A DNA stretch of 64,000 nt from Agaricus subrufescens. Lineage: Eukaryota; Basidiomycota; Agaricomycetes; Agaricales; Agaricaceae. The stretch covers positions 1 to 64,000 of the forward strand of contig CM057070.1 of the NCBI GenBank assembly GCA_029945375.1, read 5' to 3'. The position numbers and the translations under genes are program-made. Within the stretch, counting starts at the first letter, position 1. Each line of letters begins with the position of its first letter. The notes under the pieces are model-generated. The model had not been told where the DNA came from, did no database searches, and was given only the letters and a program-made list of their open reading frames with translations. Positions 10,933-22,123 of the stretch are shown here, piece after piece.

Positions 10933-12291
10933 TTAATCTTTAAAGAATTTATTTTCATCAAAGTGAGGGTAACTCAACTGAACATACTTAATGAATTCCA
11001 TAGTTTCTGGCATTCGAGGTACTTGTTTTTCTATTAATTTTCTAGTTTTTAAATTTGATATACTAGATTTACTAATCCTATACCCTGGTTTATATCGAGT
11101 GATGAAATCTATGATAGAGTTATAAGTAGATAAATCATTAGCTATTTCTATATAATTTGCTTCTATAGGATTTTTGATTAAACCTTTAATGAAATTTCTA
11201 ATAGCTAAATCAGTATAATTTGTATATTTATTTCGGAAGGAAACATTTGTTCTTCTATTATATTCACCCAAATTATTTCTCTTTACTATTGTTCTAACAT
11301 TAAAACATTCTAATGAATTATTATATGGCTTACTATCAAAGAAAAAGAATTCATTTGATTCATTCAAATAACTACAAAAATCACATTTAATTAATTGAAT
11401 TGTATTACCTATAAAAATAATATCATCTAAAAGATATCTTCTATTATCATAGTTAAGAGCAAATCTATGATCTGAAAATGTTCTAGTTACATGACCACCA
11501 AATTTAGATATGTTTATAGAAGATCTTAAGGAGGTTTGAATGTATTCTAGTACTCTTCCATCCTTATTTGTTAAACTTAATAAAGGTTTAAATAAATTTA
11601 TTAATTCACTTTGACTATAAGATCTATTTTGGAATCCAGTGGTTGCTCTTAATTCACTACTTATACCTAATTGACCTCTAGTACACCAACTTAATAATCC
11701 TGTTGAAGTATGTTTCAATTCTAAACCTGTTTCATCACTTGATATTAAATATCTAAGATCCTTAAAACTTTGTAATAAGAAACTATTTAAATTGGGATCA
11801 TTTAAGATTCTATTTTCTAAATCTGATATATTTGTAATGAATCCATCTGTAGTAACAGAAACAACTAGACCTCTTAGTAAGCTAATGTTATGAAGACATT
11901 CACCTATTATACTTCGGATATATCCTGTTAACCAAGAAGCTATCAAAGGATTAGTTAGATAATGAGCTTGCATTCTTTGAATACTTTTTGTTTTATTATC
12001 AAATCGTCTTTTATCACCCATTCCTCGAACAACAGATCCATAAATACTATTTCCTATTTCTTTATAAAGCATATTAGATATGGTACCTTTAGGATGTTCT
12101 CGTCGTTTACTTTGGATTTCGGAGATAATTGATTTGAAGGGATGAAGGATTTCTTCTTTATTTGACTTTGACTTTATGGTTACTTGAAATGGTATACTAA
12201 ATATATCATCTATTCTTATTTGACATTTTTGATATAAAGCTAATAGATATTCAGCTCCAGTTAAGATTGCGGCTCCCTGTAAGGGACCCAC
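10933..12291 (-). pseudogene. dpo: Plasmid DNA polymerase, C-terminal (palm/thumb) part
   Basis: The 452-codon frame starts inside a polymerase palm: PLQGAAILTGAEYLLAL, then KEIGNSIYGSVVRGM (motif B, K-x3-N-S-x-Y-G), then VVSVTTDGFIT at the motif C position, where most relatives have D-T-D. The C-terminal remainder (IRNFIKGLIKN, FITRYKPGYRISK) looks like a thumb domain. Motif A is absent and would lie in the lost middle. The annotated start is a GTG close behind a stop, so there is no proper initiation region. With 8554-10131 it forms one gene in permuted order. Confidence 0.78.
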
Positions 12292-13479
12292 TTTTTTAAA
12301 ATCAAAATATGATTAACTAGATTATTATTATAAACTCCACTTTTTTTCTAAATTATCTTTAGAGCAAGATGTTAAGTAAAAACTAATAGTATATATAAGT
12401 TACAACCAAAAAAGTAAACAAAAAAATGATTTAATAGCCGCTAAAGTAACTTTGCTAAAAAAATATTAGGTTTCCAAAATTTGATTCACTTTTGTTTTTT
12501 CATATCACTTACACATTGTTTACATTAATGTATTATTCAAAATTTAATTTTTATTTAAGTTTACTAGCTGGTAAAGAAATAGGAAGTAACTCAGATTATT
12601 TTTCTAAAACTCTGTCGAATAAAATTTATAGTAGAGAATTTAAAGTTATTAGAGATTTATAATTGCCAATATTTAAAACTTTCCCTTTAAGAACAGCTAA
12701 TTCAATATAATTTCAGGTTTGGGAAAAAGCTTTTTTCTTTTTGAATTAAATTGTGTTTGAGGATGTTTAATTCCATTTTTTTAGAAGGGGCCCGGAATAA
12801 AAATTTGTGATAAAAAATCAAAAAGGATCCATTAAGTAATAGAAGTAGAACACTAGACGACTACACAGACATTCGGATAATTGAAGGTCCTTTACAACCA
12901 AAAAGGCTATTAGAAAAATAGGAAAGAAGAAGGCCATTTTACATAAGCACTAAAAATCTAATCTTTTACCTCTTAAGTCAAAGAAAAGATCAAAGGGAAA
13001 AGTAATGAAACTAATAAGCGATTTTTATAATTAATTTACCTTTACGAGTACCTAACAGTTTTAAAACACCTTTAAATACAGATTTTAATCTTAAAAAAAA
13101 AAGTAAAAACTTATTCTAGTTTTACAGGATAAATTTAATCTAGTAATTAATTAGTAGCAGCTAATAGACTAGACACTAGAAAAAGGGCCCGGAATGAGGT
13201 TTGAAGAATAGTAAAAATAAATTTAATTTTTTGACTTTAGGTTATAAGTTGGGTTTGCTATTTTATTGTTTTTGGTTTAGGTGGGGGGCCGGTTTGTGGG
13301 TTTAATAGGAGCTAGGTTAAGTATATCAAATATAACTAAGCGTAGAGAAATGAGAGATTAAAAGCAAAATTTGACTAATTTCTAAAATTTGGTTTCTGCT
13401 AGAAAATTACATTTGAAAATAGATAGGGAAAATTTAGTAGCTAAGCTAATCATTTTTTTATAAAAGTATCGATGTTAAT
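12292..13479. other. Spacer before rnl
   Basis: No gene recognised. Two copies of a GC-rich motif stand out: AAGGGGCCCGGAAT at 12785-12798 and AAGGGCCCGGAATG at 13183-13196. The same motif is found in the end of cob at 51249-51263. A G6 tract at about 13282 gives CCCCCCACCTAAA on the minus strand. The true 5' end of rnl may extend somewhat into this interval. Confidence 0.5.
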
Positions 13480-14749
13480 ATAGTCTCATCAATTTAAAAT
13501 TTTAAGTTTATTAAAGGGGTTATTAAGGAAAACTAAGCAAATTTATAAAAATAAGGAGGGTAAAACCCAAAAGCTTAAAAAATCTATCTTTAATTAGATT
13601 TAATTACATTTAAGCGTTCCTAAGGTAAACCTTATTAATTAATTACTTCCTGAAGTAAAACATTTCAGTAGGGAAAGGAAAGGAAATCAACCGAGACTCC
13701 GAGAGTAATGGTGAGTGAAATCGGACTAGCCTAAAAATTTTTAATATAAATTGAAATAATAGTAGCTTTGCTAATAGTGTAATAGTGTTTTGCTAATAGT
13801 GTTTATAAGTAGTTTTGCTATTTGTGTAATATTATTTTGCGGATACTGGTTATGGATTAGCTTTGCTGATTATTTAACGCTTTCGAGCTAACTAAATAAG
13901 GTCAAAACCTAAGTCCTGTAGGTTTATATTAAAAAAATGATTTAATAGCCGCTTCGCGGTCTGGTGACTAGATCAGTAAAACTCTATTAAAAAATTGTGT
14001 TTTGTTTAATAGAAGCGTACTAACGCAATTGCGTTAGATACTATTTAAGTAGTATTAGTTACGATACTAAATATAAAATTTTTATTTTTATTAATTAGTA
14101 TTTTTAGTAGGCTTTGCCTAATCTAGTAAATTAGTACATTGCCGAAGGCTAGGTTAGTTATAGTGGGTTAACTGCTATAATTTATCCTAAGCTACAATTA
14201 CTAAATACTAGCAAAGGTATAAGATTACACTAGTAAGTACGATGAGAGATAACTTGTCGGATCAAAGGGGAACCATCCTCTAAGGCTAAGTATTATAAAT
14301 TTAGCGATAGTGAATAAGTACTGTGAAGGAAAAGTTTGAAAAGCATGTAGTATACTGTATGGTAAGTTTATTATTATTAGTCCTAGATAGCAGAGGTGCG
14401 CCTAAAAACAAAGCTCAGCGTATTTAGCAAACTAAAATTCTAAATGAATTGGTGAAATAGATCATGAATTAGTAACTCTATAAGCAGTCGGAATTCTAAA
14501 TTAAATTAATTTAAAGAATGACGGCGTACCTTTTGCATAATGGGTCAGCAAGTTAATAGTACGTAGCAAGGTTAAAAGCCCTAGCGAAAGCGACTGGATG
14601 GTAGATCGTGTTAATAACAAACATTGAATTGAATGATGGATAAGTTACTACTATTAGACCCGAAGCCAAGGTGATCTTACTTAGGCCAGATTATAATGGA
14701 TCGAACGGGTGAATGTTGCATAATTCTCCGATGAGTCTAAGTAAGCGGT

Positions 14750-16276
14750 AGGCATTTTGCCGCACTGGGAAGCGATTCCCTTTATCAAACTAGCTCATAA
14801 CGGTGGAAACCTTAATAAATTTAAGGCAATACCGTGGGAAGTTGTATCTTTCTAGAAACAATAGTAGCTAAAGCTACTAATATATAATTTTATTATATAG
14901 CTAGATACTAACCCCGTAACGACTTTAATTGAAAAATTAAGGCTTGTATTAAGCAATACGCTAGCTCTCTACAGTTTCAATTGACCATGGTAACAACAAA
15001 CTTAGCTCAAATTATTTGTAAGACAGCTGCTAACATTTTGTTTACAAATACAAAAAACTAATAAATTAACCATGAATAAAAACCTAAAATTTAATATTAC
15101 ACCAAATTGGATATCTGGATTTACCCAATCAGATGGTAGTTTTGTAATTAATTACTCAACTGTCAAAAATGGAGTACCTGTTAGACCTACTCCAGTATTT
15201 AATCTAACTCAATCTAAAGTAGACTATGATTTATTTTTAGAAATACAAACCCACTTAGGTATAGGTAGAGTATATCACAATAGAAACAATGTAACTTTTG
15301 TGGTTAGATCTATAGATGAAATAGTAGAAGTATTGTTGCCTTTATTTGATAAACATCCTTTAAGAGGAAGTAAGTTAGAAGCCTATAATGTTTTTAAAAC
15401 TGTTGTTTTATTGATTAAAGAAAAAAAACATCTAACAGTGGAAGGAATTATTCAAATACTGCATTTATCTTATTTTATGAACAAAGAAACTTCTTTACGT
15501 ACTGAAAAAACTAAGGAAATTTTATTAAATGAATTAAGAAATAAGTATGGGGCTTTGCCTGTTATTAATCAAGAATGTTCTTCTTTTGAGAAAGTTTTAC
15601 CAGCTAATCCTTCTATCTCAAGTCCTATGAATTTAGAATTTGTAAGAGGACTAGTATAGGAGATGGTAGTTTTAATGTGTCTTTTGCCACTAATAGACGA
15701 AGAATATCTGTTAATTTTACAGTTGTCTGTGAACTATCTTCTATCTCTGTTTTAAACGAGTTAGTTGAATTTTTTGAATGCGGAACAGTATATAAGTTAC
15801 CTTCGAAAGCAGCTAGATATCAAGTACAAAGTGTAGATGAAATGTTATTTAAGATATATCCGAAACTTAAAGATATAAAATTTAATACAATAAAACAAAA
15901 TCACTTTGAAAAAACTATTAAAGGAGCTGAACTTATTAAAATTAATGGTTATAAAACAAATGAAGATTTAAAAACTATAGTAGAATTAGCTTGGGATATG
16001 AATAAAGAAGGAAAAGGTCGAAAGATAAGTAAATCTGAATACTTGTCTAAGTTTAACAAATAGTATCAAGAATTTGATTTTTTTATATACAACCCCCCAC
16101 AACCTTAAAAATAGGTTTTTGGTTTAATAAAATCCCTCCCTTCCGGAGGGTAGGTTTTCATTCTCGGTTAGTTAGAGCGAGGCTAAAATAGCCTAAAGTC
16201 AAAGTAGAGATGAAAGTATAGTCTGAACTATATTGTGAATTATAGAATAACAAAAAATAAAACAAAAATATAATTG
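14750..16276 (+). other. rnl intron 1 (group I, HEG-bearing)
   Basis: The exon ends AAGCGGT and resumes GAAATGCCAATCTGACC, matching the E. coli region GGTGAAAGGCCAATC just before the AGCTGGTT block. The intron ends in G. It carries a frameshifted LAGLIDADG gene at 15072-16063 and a C6 tract after it at 16091. Confidence 0.85.
15072..16063 (+). pseudogene. LAGLIDADG endonuclease, frameshifted
   Basis: Double-motif LAGLIDADG protein of rnl intron 1. The first motif is in WISGFTQSDGSFVINYS near residue 15. The first frame ends at a TAG at 15657-15659 just as the second motif begins (LEFVRGLV). The second motif, GDGSFNVSFA, continues in another frame from about 15658 to 16063, ending LAWDMNKEGKGRKISKSEYL. 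One missing base at about 15652-15658 accounts for this and is not in a homopolymer, so true decay is likely. Active enzymes of this family cut the intronless site and drive intron spread. Confidence 0.85.
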
Positions 16277-17946
16277 GAAATGCCAATCTGACCTGGTGCT
16301 AGCTGGTTTTCTACGAAACATATTTAAGTATGACATCTACCTACCTTATGAAAAATAAGGAAGTCTATCTTATTTCAACTGAGAAGACTTATAGATTTAT
16401 GGAGGTACAGCAAGGCAATTCCCAACAAGTATTATTTATAGCTTTACAGTTATAAAATTTTATGCGTTTAGGTTGCGGGGACCTAGAAAATCTTACCTTT
16501 GGAAGCGAATCTCGGAATTACATAAATTGATGGTAGATATTCAGACTATTCAAGCTAAGTTGGGTAGTCAAGACGGAAACAGCCGAGAACACTGATCAAG
16601 GTCCCAAATGATTGTTAAGTGAAATTAAGGATGTAGGATTATCGTATACAGCTGTGAAGTGAGCCTGGCAGTCGCTACTTATAATGAACGTATGTAACAA
16701 CGCATCAGCAGTCTTTAATTTACAAATATTAGTTAGGAATAAAACTTTGTTAAGTCTACAACTAAACTAATATAGATACTAGCGCCGAAAATTTAACGGG
16801 TCTTAAACAATCAACCGATATCGTGTTGATTAATTTTAGTATTTTTATTTTTAAAAATTTATTTAACCAATATCATGTTGATTAATTAATTTTATTTTAG
16901 GTTTTTTTGTTTTTTTAGGTTTTTAATGAAATTAATCCAGCGATAGCGTAATCAACCGATATCGTTTAGGTTGATTTTAGTTTAGTATTTTAATAGTAAA
17001 ATTAATCTAGGTAGTAGAACATTCAGTCATACTAATGATAATACAGTGTTTCATTGTATTTGAGGTTACTGAAGAGATAATGCTGACATTAGTAACGTAA
17101 AAAGAAGTTATAATACTTCTCGCCGAATACGAAAGGGTTTCAAAGAAAGGTTAATCCACTTTGATTTAATGCGGCCTCTAAGGATAATAGCTAAAGCTAT
17201 GACTGATGAGTATAAAATAGAAAGTCTATGTTAAATCTTAATTAGACCAGGAAATTAATATTTGTTAACTCTGCTTGCCTTATATTCAGATTACGTTAAG
17301 AAAGCGTACTAGAGTTAAGTATATCAACTTCGTCAACTAACAAGTAGTATCCTTCGGTTTGCTACTTCGAATTAACGAAAGAAGGGTAAGTGAGCAGGGC
17401 TAAAATATACCGTACCCTAAACCGACACAGGTTCGTAGGTAGAGTATACTAAGGCGTAGAGCTAAAAGTTGTTAAGGAACTCGGCAAGTTCACCTCATAA
17501 GCTAGATGATAAGAGGTACCGCTTAATTGAGCGGTGGCACATAATCGGAGGCCCCGACTGTTTACTAAAAACACATCACAGTGCAATCATTAATATGATA
17601 GTATACTGTGTGAAATTTGCCCGATGCCATTAATATAAGAACGGTCATGTAGTAGCTAACACTACAACTAAAAGTGACTTATCGAAAATCTGGTTAATAG
17701 CGGTCTTAACTATGAGGATTTGATTAAAAACCTATAGGGTCCTCAATAAACTCGATTATATGCTGGAACATTCTAAAGCTTTAAGTACTAGTAAAATTTA
17801 GTGAAAATCTTAAAGATACAAAACATGGATAATCAGCAGGGAATATGAAGCTATTTAAATATAGCTGCAGCAGCCAATTTGTGCTGAAACGTCTTTGGCT
17901 TCATTGTTTAAAGACAGGGCAATAGATTAGCAATAAGGAATGATAA

Positions 17947-17986
17947 CTAAAAGAGTACTAGCTAAACTAGTATGTTAGACACTATC
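17947..17986 (+). promoter_or_regulatory. Conserved hairpin leader, copy 1 (HEG of rnl intron 2)
   Basis: The 40-nt element starts with CTAAAAGAGT. Then comes a hairpin, stem ACTAG, loop CTAAA, stem CTAGT. It ends with ATGTTAGACACTATC. Copies with changed but still paired stems precede another HEG (21160-21199) and atp9 (41597-41636). Here the ATG in the last block is the HEG start codon itself. Confidence 0.7.
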
Positions 17987-18570
17987 GATTTAATTAAATT
18001 TAACATGTTGAAAAAAGACATAAAAAATGTAAACTATCTTTATTTTTTAGGGGGTTTTGTAGAAGGAGAAGGATCTCTGTCAGTATCTGTTACAATACAC
18101 AAAGATTTTAAATATGGAGTAAATATACAACCTGTTTTCAATGTTACACAACATAAAAAAGGATTAAAGATATTGAATTCATTTAAAGAACTTTTTGCTG
18201 AAGGATCTATAGTACAGAAATCAGGCTCTCCCGATATATTGTATATACTTTGAAAGGTTATAAAAAAATAATTAAAGAAGTATTACCTTTCCTAGAGACC
18301 TATGTATGTCCATTTAGTTGTAAAATGGAAGAATATTCTATATTTAAACAAATTGTTATACAGTCTTCAGAAGGGAAACAAAAATACAAAGAAACCCTAA
18401 TAGAATTAGTAAAATTAGCATACACTTTACAAGGTAAAGGTAAAACTAGAAAAAGAGAATTACCGGATATACTTGCAATCATAGAAGATAAAAATAGTTA
18501 TTTTAGTAACCCCTTTTTTTATCTAGCATTGTTAAATAATTATTTCCTTGCTGCAGCCTATCTAGCATAA
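17972..18570 (+). pseudogene. Single-motif LAGLIDADG endonuclease (I-CreI/I-CeuI type), frameshifted
   Basis: The N-terminal frame (17972-18253) has LYFLGGFVEGEGSLSVSV at about residues 23-40. That single motif and the following QPVFNVTQHKKGLKIL resemble I-CreI/I-CeuI type enzymes, which act as homodimers. It stops after SGSPDILYIL. The rest (LKGYKKIIKEVLPFLE to LPDILAIIEDK) continues one frame over from 18250 to 18570. Reading TGA as Trp does not rescue it, because a TAA follows within six codons. One base is missing near 18240-18250. Confidence 0.85.
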
Positions 18571-18684
18571 ATAGCCCTCAGAGACTAGATAATCGAGCAA
18601 AAACTTAAAAATTATTTGAAGATATAGTCCAAACCACATAGAAATATGCGGAAAAAAGCCTAAGGTAGCAAAATCGATTGGCCT

Positions 18685-19996
18685 GCTATGTGTTATGGGA
18701 TAACATTATTGTGGGTTAAACTATCAAACTCCGGAGAAGCCCTAAAGCTTATGATACCAAGCTATAGCCGAAAGGCTATAAGTGGATGGAATAATTACCC
18801 ATGTAAGGTAAAAATTCATAAGATAAGTGAAAACAAAATGGGTGATCGCGGATCTAAGTCAGGAATTCAATACCCACAGCCAAAAAGAATTTCTGTAAAA
18901 GAGCAACGAGTAGACGGTAGTTGGTTCCTAGTTAAAATGACTAGTAGCTTAAGGTGTACTCTAATGGGTTTCGAAAGAAACTCTCAAATCAAAATCCCTT
19001 CTAATCAATTAAATATTAGAACCTTTTCTACTACTATTTCAAAGTCTAAATTAAATCCCTGGTTCTTAACTGGATTTGCTGATGCTGAGGGTTGTTTTTC
19101 TATTAAAATACAGCCAAATGCTAAGCTCAAAACTAAATGGAGAGTTAGACCTGTTTTTTCTATTACTTTACATTTAAAAGACCTACCACTATTGGAAGCG
19201 TTTCAAAGTTATTTTCGTGTAGGTACTATTAGTAAAAGTGGGACAAAAGCGGCGATATTTGCAGTAGAATCTAATAAAGAAATCCCTGTAATAATAAACC
19301 ATTTTAACCAATACCCTTTAATTACACATAAGGTATCTGATTATTTCATTTTTCAACAATGCTTTGAAATAATTAAGCAAGGAGGACATTTAACGGAAAA
19401 GGGTCTATTAGAGATAGTAAGTCTAAAAAGCTCGCTTAATTTAGGTTTACCTGATAGATTAAAAACCTATTTCTTAAAATCTTCACTTGTGTTAAAGGGT
19501 AGACCGGAATACTTATTTAAGGGTATTCCTGATCCTTTTTGGTTATCGGGTTTTGCAAGCGGGGATGGTTCTTTTCATATAGTTATTAAAAAATCAGATA
19601 ATAAGATAAACTCTGGAGTTTTAGCACGATTTAGTATACATTTACATGTTAGAGAGTGAGCAGTTTTAGATGGTATTGCTAATTACTTAAAATTAAGTAA
19701 AACTGAAGGTAAGAAAGTTACTATTTTAGAAAATAGTGTAAATCTGCAAATTTCTAAATTTTCTGATATAGCTAATATAGTAATACCTTTTTTTGAAATA
19801 TATCCTATTTTAGGAGTGAAAAGCTTAGATTTTCTAGATTTTAAAGAGGTTTGTAATATTTTAAAGTCTAAAGAGCACCTAACTTCTCCATCTGTTTTTA
19901 ATAAAATTATTCAAATAAAATCAGGTATGAACCTAAATAGAAAATGGTAAAGAATTGTTTCTAAAAATAATTGTAAGATAAATTTGATCAGCCATG
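18685..19996 (+). other. rnl intron 3 (group I, HEG-bearing)
   Basis: The exon ends GATTGGCCT and resumes TTAAATGAGGTCCGG, as in fungal LSU rRNA, and the intron ends in G. Only 26 nt of exon separate it from intron 2. The reading frame of the HEG opens three bases into the intron and runs through its 5' core region. Confidence 0.85.
18688..19950 (+). CDS. LAGLIDADG endonuclease of rnl intron 3
   Basis: About 420 codons if TGA at 19657-19659 is read as Trp. The frame starts in the intron core (KLSNSGEALKLMIPSYS, VKEQRVDGSW), a layout common in fungal LSU HEGs, so the mature enzyme probably starts near residue 90-115. Two LAGLIDADG motifs are clear: WFLTGFADAEGCFSIKI and FWLSGFASGDGSFHIVI. After the TGA the frame continues as WAVLDGIANYLKLSKTEGKK to the stop TAA after MNLNRKW. 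Under the standard code the protein would lose its C-terminal quarter. Confidence 0.88.
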
Positions 19997-20596
19997 TTAA
20001 ATGAGGTCCGGTATCAATAATGTAACGATGGTCTCACTGTCTCTACAACTTGCTCAGTGAAATTGAATTACGCGTGCAGATGCGCGTTACCTCCAGGGGG
20101 ACGGGAAGACCCTATGCAGCTTTACTGTAATTAGTTATCATATGAATCTAGAACAATCTTAATTCAGAGAGAATAGGGATGTCTAGTTAAGACAAATATT
20201 GGGAACCTTACAATTAAGATTGGGTTTATGTTTACCTTTTTAAAGAAAGGGATAGTTGACTAATTGGCAGTTTGACTGGGGCGGTCGTCTTTAATAGAGT
20301 AGCAAAGTACAACCAAATATTTTTTTATATATTATATTTTACTGAGTAAAACTAACAAATAAAATAGCGAACTAAAATTACTTAAAAACTAAATTTAGCT
20401 GAGCTACAAAAATAATTATAATTTTTTTATAAAGGTATAGCTAGAAATTGAATGGAGATCAATCAACCAGTGAAGGGTTGCGCAGAGTTCAATGGCGGTA
20501 AGCATGCTTAACTGAAAGACTCAAAAGTCGCACAGATACGTAAGTAGGGCATAGTGACCCCTCGCTATAGAATGGGATAGACGAGGATCAATTGAT

Positions 20597-20898
20597 AAAA
20601 AGATTTTGTAAATTCTGTAACTTTTGTCACTTTAATTAGAAATAGTTAAATGAAAATTGGGTTAATTTCAAGGAACTCTCTTTAAGAGACAATTTGAAGC
20701 GAAGCTGCAATCGACTGGACTAATCTAATGAGGTTAGTGTGATAGTAGAACGTTCAACGACTAGTGGGTGAGCTCAGTTAGCTATAATCCCACCACGAAT
20801 GCCCAACAGCTAATTTATTAAGTTAGTTGAAGAAATAGTCTGAACCACTTAGTGATAAGTGGAAACTTAAGATAAAGCGCTTAAGTGTTAACAAATTG
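20597..20898 (+). other. rnl intron 4 (group I, no ORF)
   Basis: The exon GATCAATTGAT joins AAAAGTTACGC, as in LSU rRNA. The 302-nt intron ends in G and has no open frame. Its core (GAACGTTCAACGACTAG, GTGAGCTC, CCCACCACGAATGCCC, ATAGTCTGAACC) is close to that of intron 5, which begins 18 nt after it. Confidence 0.85.
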
Positions 20899-21159
20899 AA
20901 AAGTTACGCTAGGGATAGGCATGTTAGTCCTCAGGTATTGAAAAATACTTGTAATAAATCGGGTGAATTGCAAGAATAACTTTATTAAATAAGTCTACTT
21001 GCAGCGAAGTTTATATTGGCATAATTAAATAAGTAATTTAATTTAATATAAAAACGTTCAACGACTAGGTAGTGAGCTATGCCAAGCAATAATCTACCCA
21101 CGAGAGCCCGGCATCTTAATAAGAAGTCTTGAAATTAAAGTGAAAATAAATAGAAAAAC

Positions 21160-21199
21160 CTAAAAGAGTGTTAAATAAATTAACATGTTAGACACTATC
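21160..21199 (+). promoter_or_regulatory. Conserved hairpin leader, copy 2 (I-SceI-like HEG)
   Basis: CTAAAAGAGT, then stem GTTAA, loop ATAAA, stem TTAAC, then ATGTTAGACACTATC. It differs from the atp9 copy at two positions out of 40, which form a compensatory G-C for A-T pair. The HEG ATG lies 17 bases downstream; the element's own ATG opens a short out-of-frame uORF overlapping it. Confidence 0.7.
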
Positions 21200-21215
21200 T
21201 TTAATAAAAAAACTT

Positions 21216-21503
21216 ATGAAAAATCTTAAATCGCAAATTGTAGGATTAGGTCCTAACAGTCAACTAGTTAAAGAATACAAAGAATCTTTAAAAAATCTTT
21301 CAACAATCCAATTTGAAGCAGCTATTGGTTTAATGTTAGGAGACGCAAGCTTACAAACTCAAAACAAAGGTAAAACTTATAGAATGAAATTTGAGTGGGG
21401 TGATAAAAATAAACCTTATTTAGACCATGTTTATAATTTATTTAATGAATGGGTTTTAGCTCAGCCTCACTTTAAATCACGAATTAACGCCAATGGTAAC
21501 CAG

Positions 21504-21558
<55 letters not shown>

Positions 21559-21955
21559 CTGGGGATTTCAAACTATCAGCCACGAAGCTTTTAATATTCT
21601 TTCAGAACTATTCTTATTTAAAAATAAAAAAAGTATTTCTAATGAATTAATTCTAAACCATTTAACTGGTAGAGGGTTAGCTTTTTGGTTTTGCGACGAC
21701 GGAGGAAAGTTAGATTATAATAAAAATTCTAAAAATCTTAGTGTGGTTTTAAATACTCACAGCTTTACTAAAGAGGAAGTTGAAACTATGGCAGTAGAAT
21801 TAAGTATTAAGTTTAATTTAAACTGTAGTACGAGAAGCAACAAAGGAAAATCAGTGATAGTGATTGACTCTTCTAGCTTTGACACTTTCAAAGGAATAAT
21901 TAAACCTTACTTAATACCTGAAATGGAGTATAAACTACCAAAGTTACCTGAATAA
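21216..21955 (+). pseudogene. I-SceI-like LAGLIDADG endonuclease with poly-Asn expansion and frameshift
   Basis: The N-terminal part (GLGPNSQLVKEYKESLKNLS, FEAAIGLMLGDASLQTQ, MKFEWGDKNKPYLDHVYNLF) and the C-terminal part ([51 protein letters not shown]) align along their length with yeast I-SceI from the same insertion site. Between them an AAT microsatellite (21507-21551) encodes about 15 Asn, followed by an A7 run (21552-21558). The frame is shifted there: WGFQTISHEAFNIL continues in another frame. Both catalytic acidic motifs survive. If the A7 length is wrong, the protein would be intact apart from the Asn tract. Confidence 0.9.
21507..21551 (+). repeat. AAT microsatellite inside an endonuclease gene
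   Basis: About 15 AAT units, read as Asn codons in the I-SceI-like gene, placed where I-SceI has a short segment between GN-V and the WG-QT block. Likely slippage expansion. Confidence 0.95.
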
Positions 21956-22123
21956 TTTAGGCTTATTTCTTTTGTTTTGTTTTTTCTTTACCCCTTAAGA
22001 TGAAGACATAGTCTGAACCACTAGGTAACTAGTGGAAATAAAGGATAAAGAGCCTTTATGTTAACACAATTGAACAGGCTGATAGCCGACGAGAGTACAC
22101 ATTGTCTCGGCTGATTGGCACCT

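Larger units (their letters stand above)
17720..18658 (+). other. rnl intron 2 (group I) near the I-CeuI position
   Basis: The exon ends TTAACTATGAGGAT and resumes CCTAAGGTAGCAAAA, matching E. coli TAACTATAACGGT/CCTAAGG, where the I-CeuI type intron sits to within a base or so. The intron ends in G. Core-like blocks (ATGCTGGAACATTCTAAAGC, ATAATCAGCAGGGAA) precede the HEG at 17972. Confidence 0.85.
20917..22072 (+). other. rnl intron 5 (omega-site group I intron)
   Basis: The exon ends CGCTAGGGAT and resumes AACAGGCTGATAG, exactly the yeast omega position cut by I-SceI. The intron ends in G and carries an I-SceI-like gene at 21216-21955. Its core shares CGTTCAACGACTAG and CCACGAG-GCCCGGCA blocks with intron 4. 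Confidence 0.93.

Noticed and set aside
15023..15040. 18-nt antisense match to the atp9 start (CAGCTGCTAACATTTTGT) in rnl intron 1
   Set aside because: Too short to exclude chance in a 64-kb AT-rich sequence, and no flanking similarity continues.
18300..18482. Minus-strand open frame inside the rnl intron 2 HEG
   Set aside because: A shadow of the well-supported plus-strand LAGLIDADG gene.
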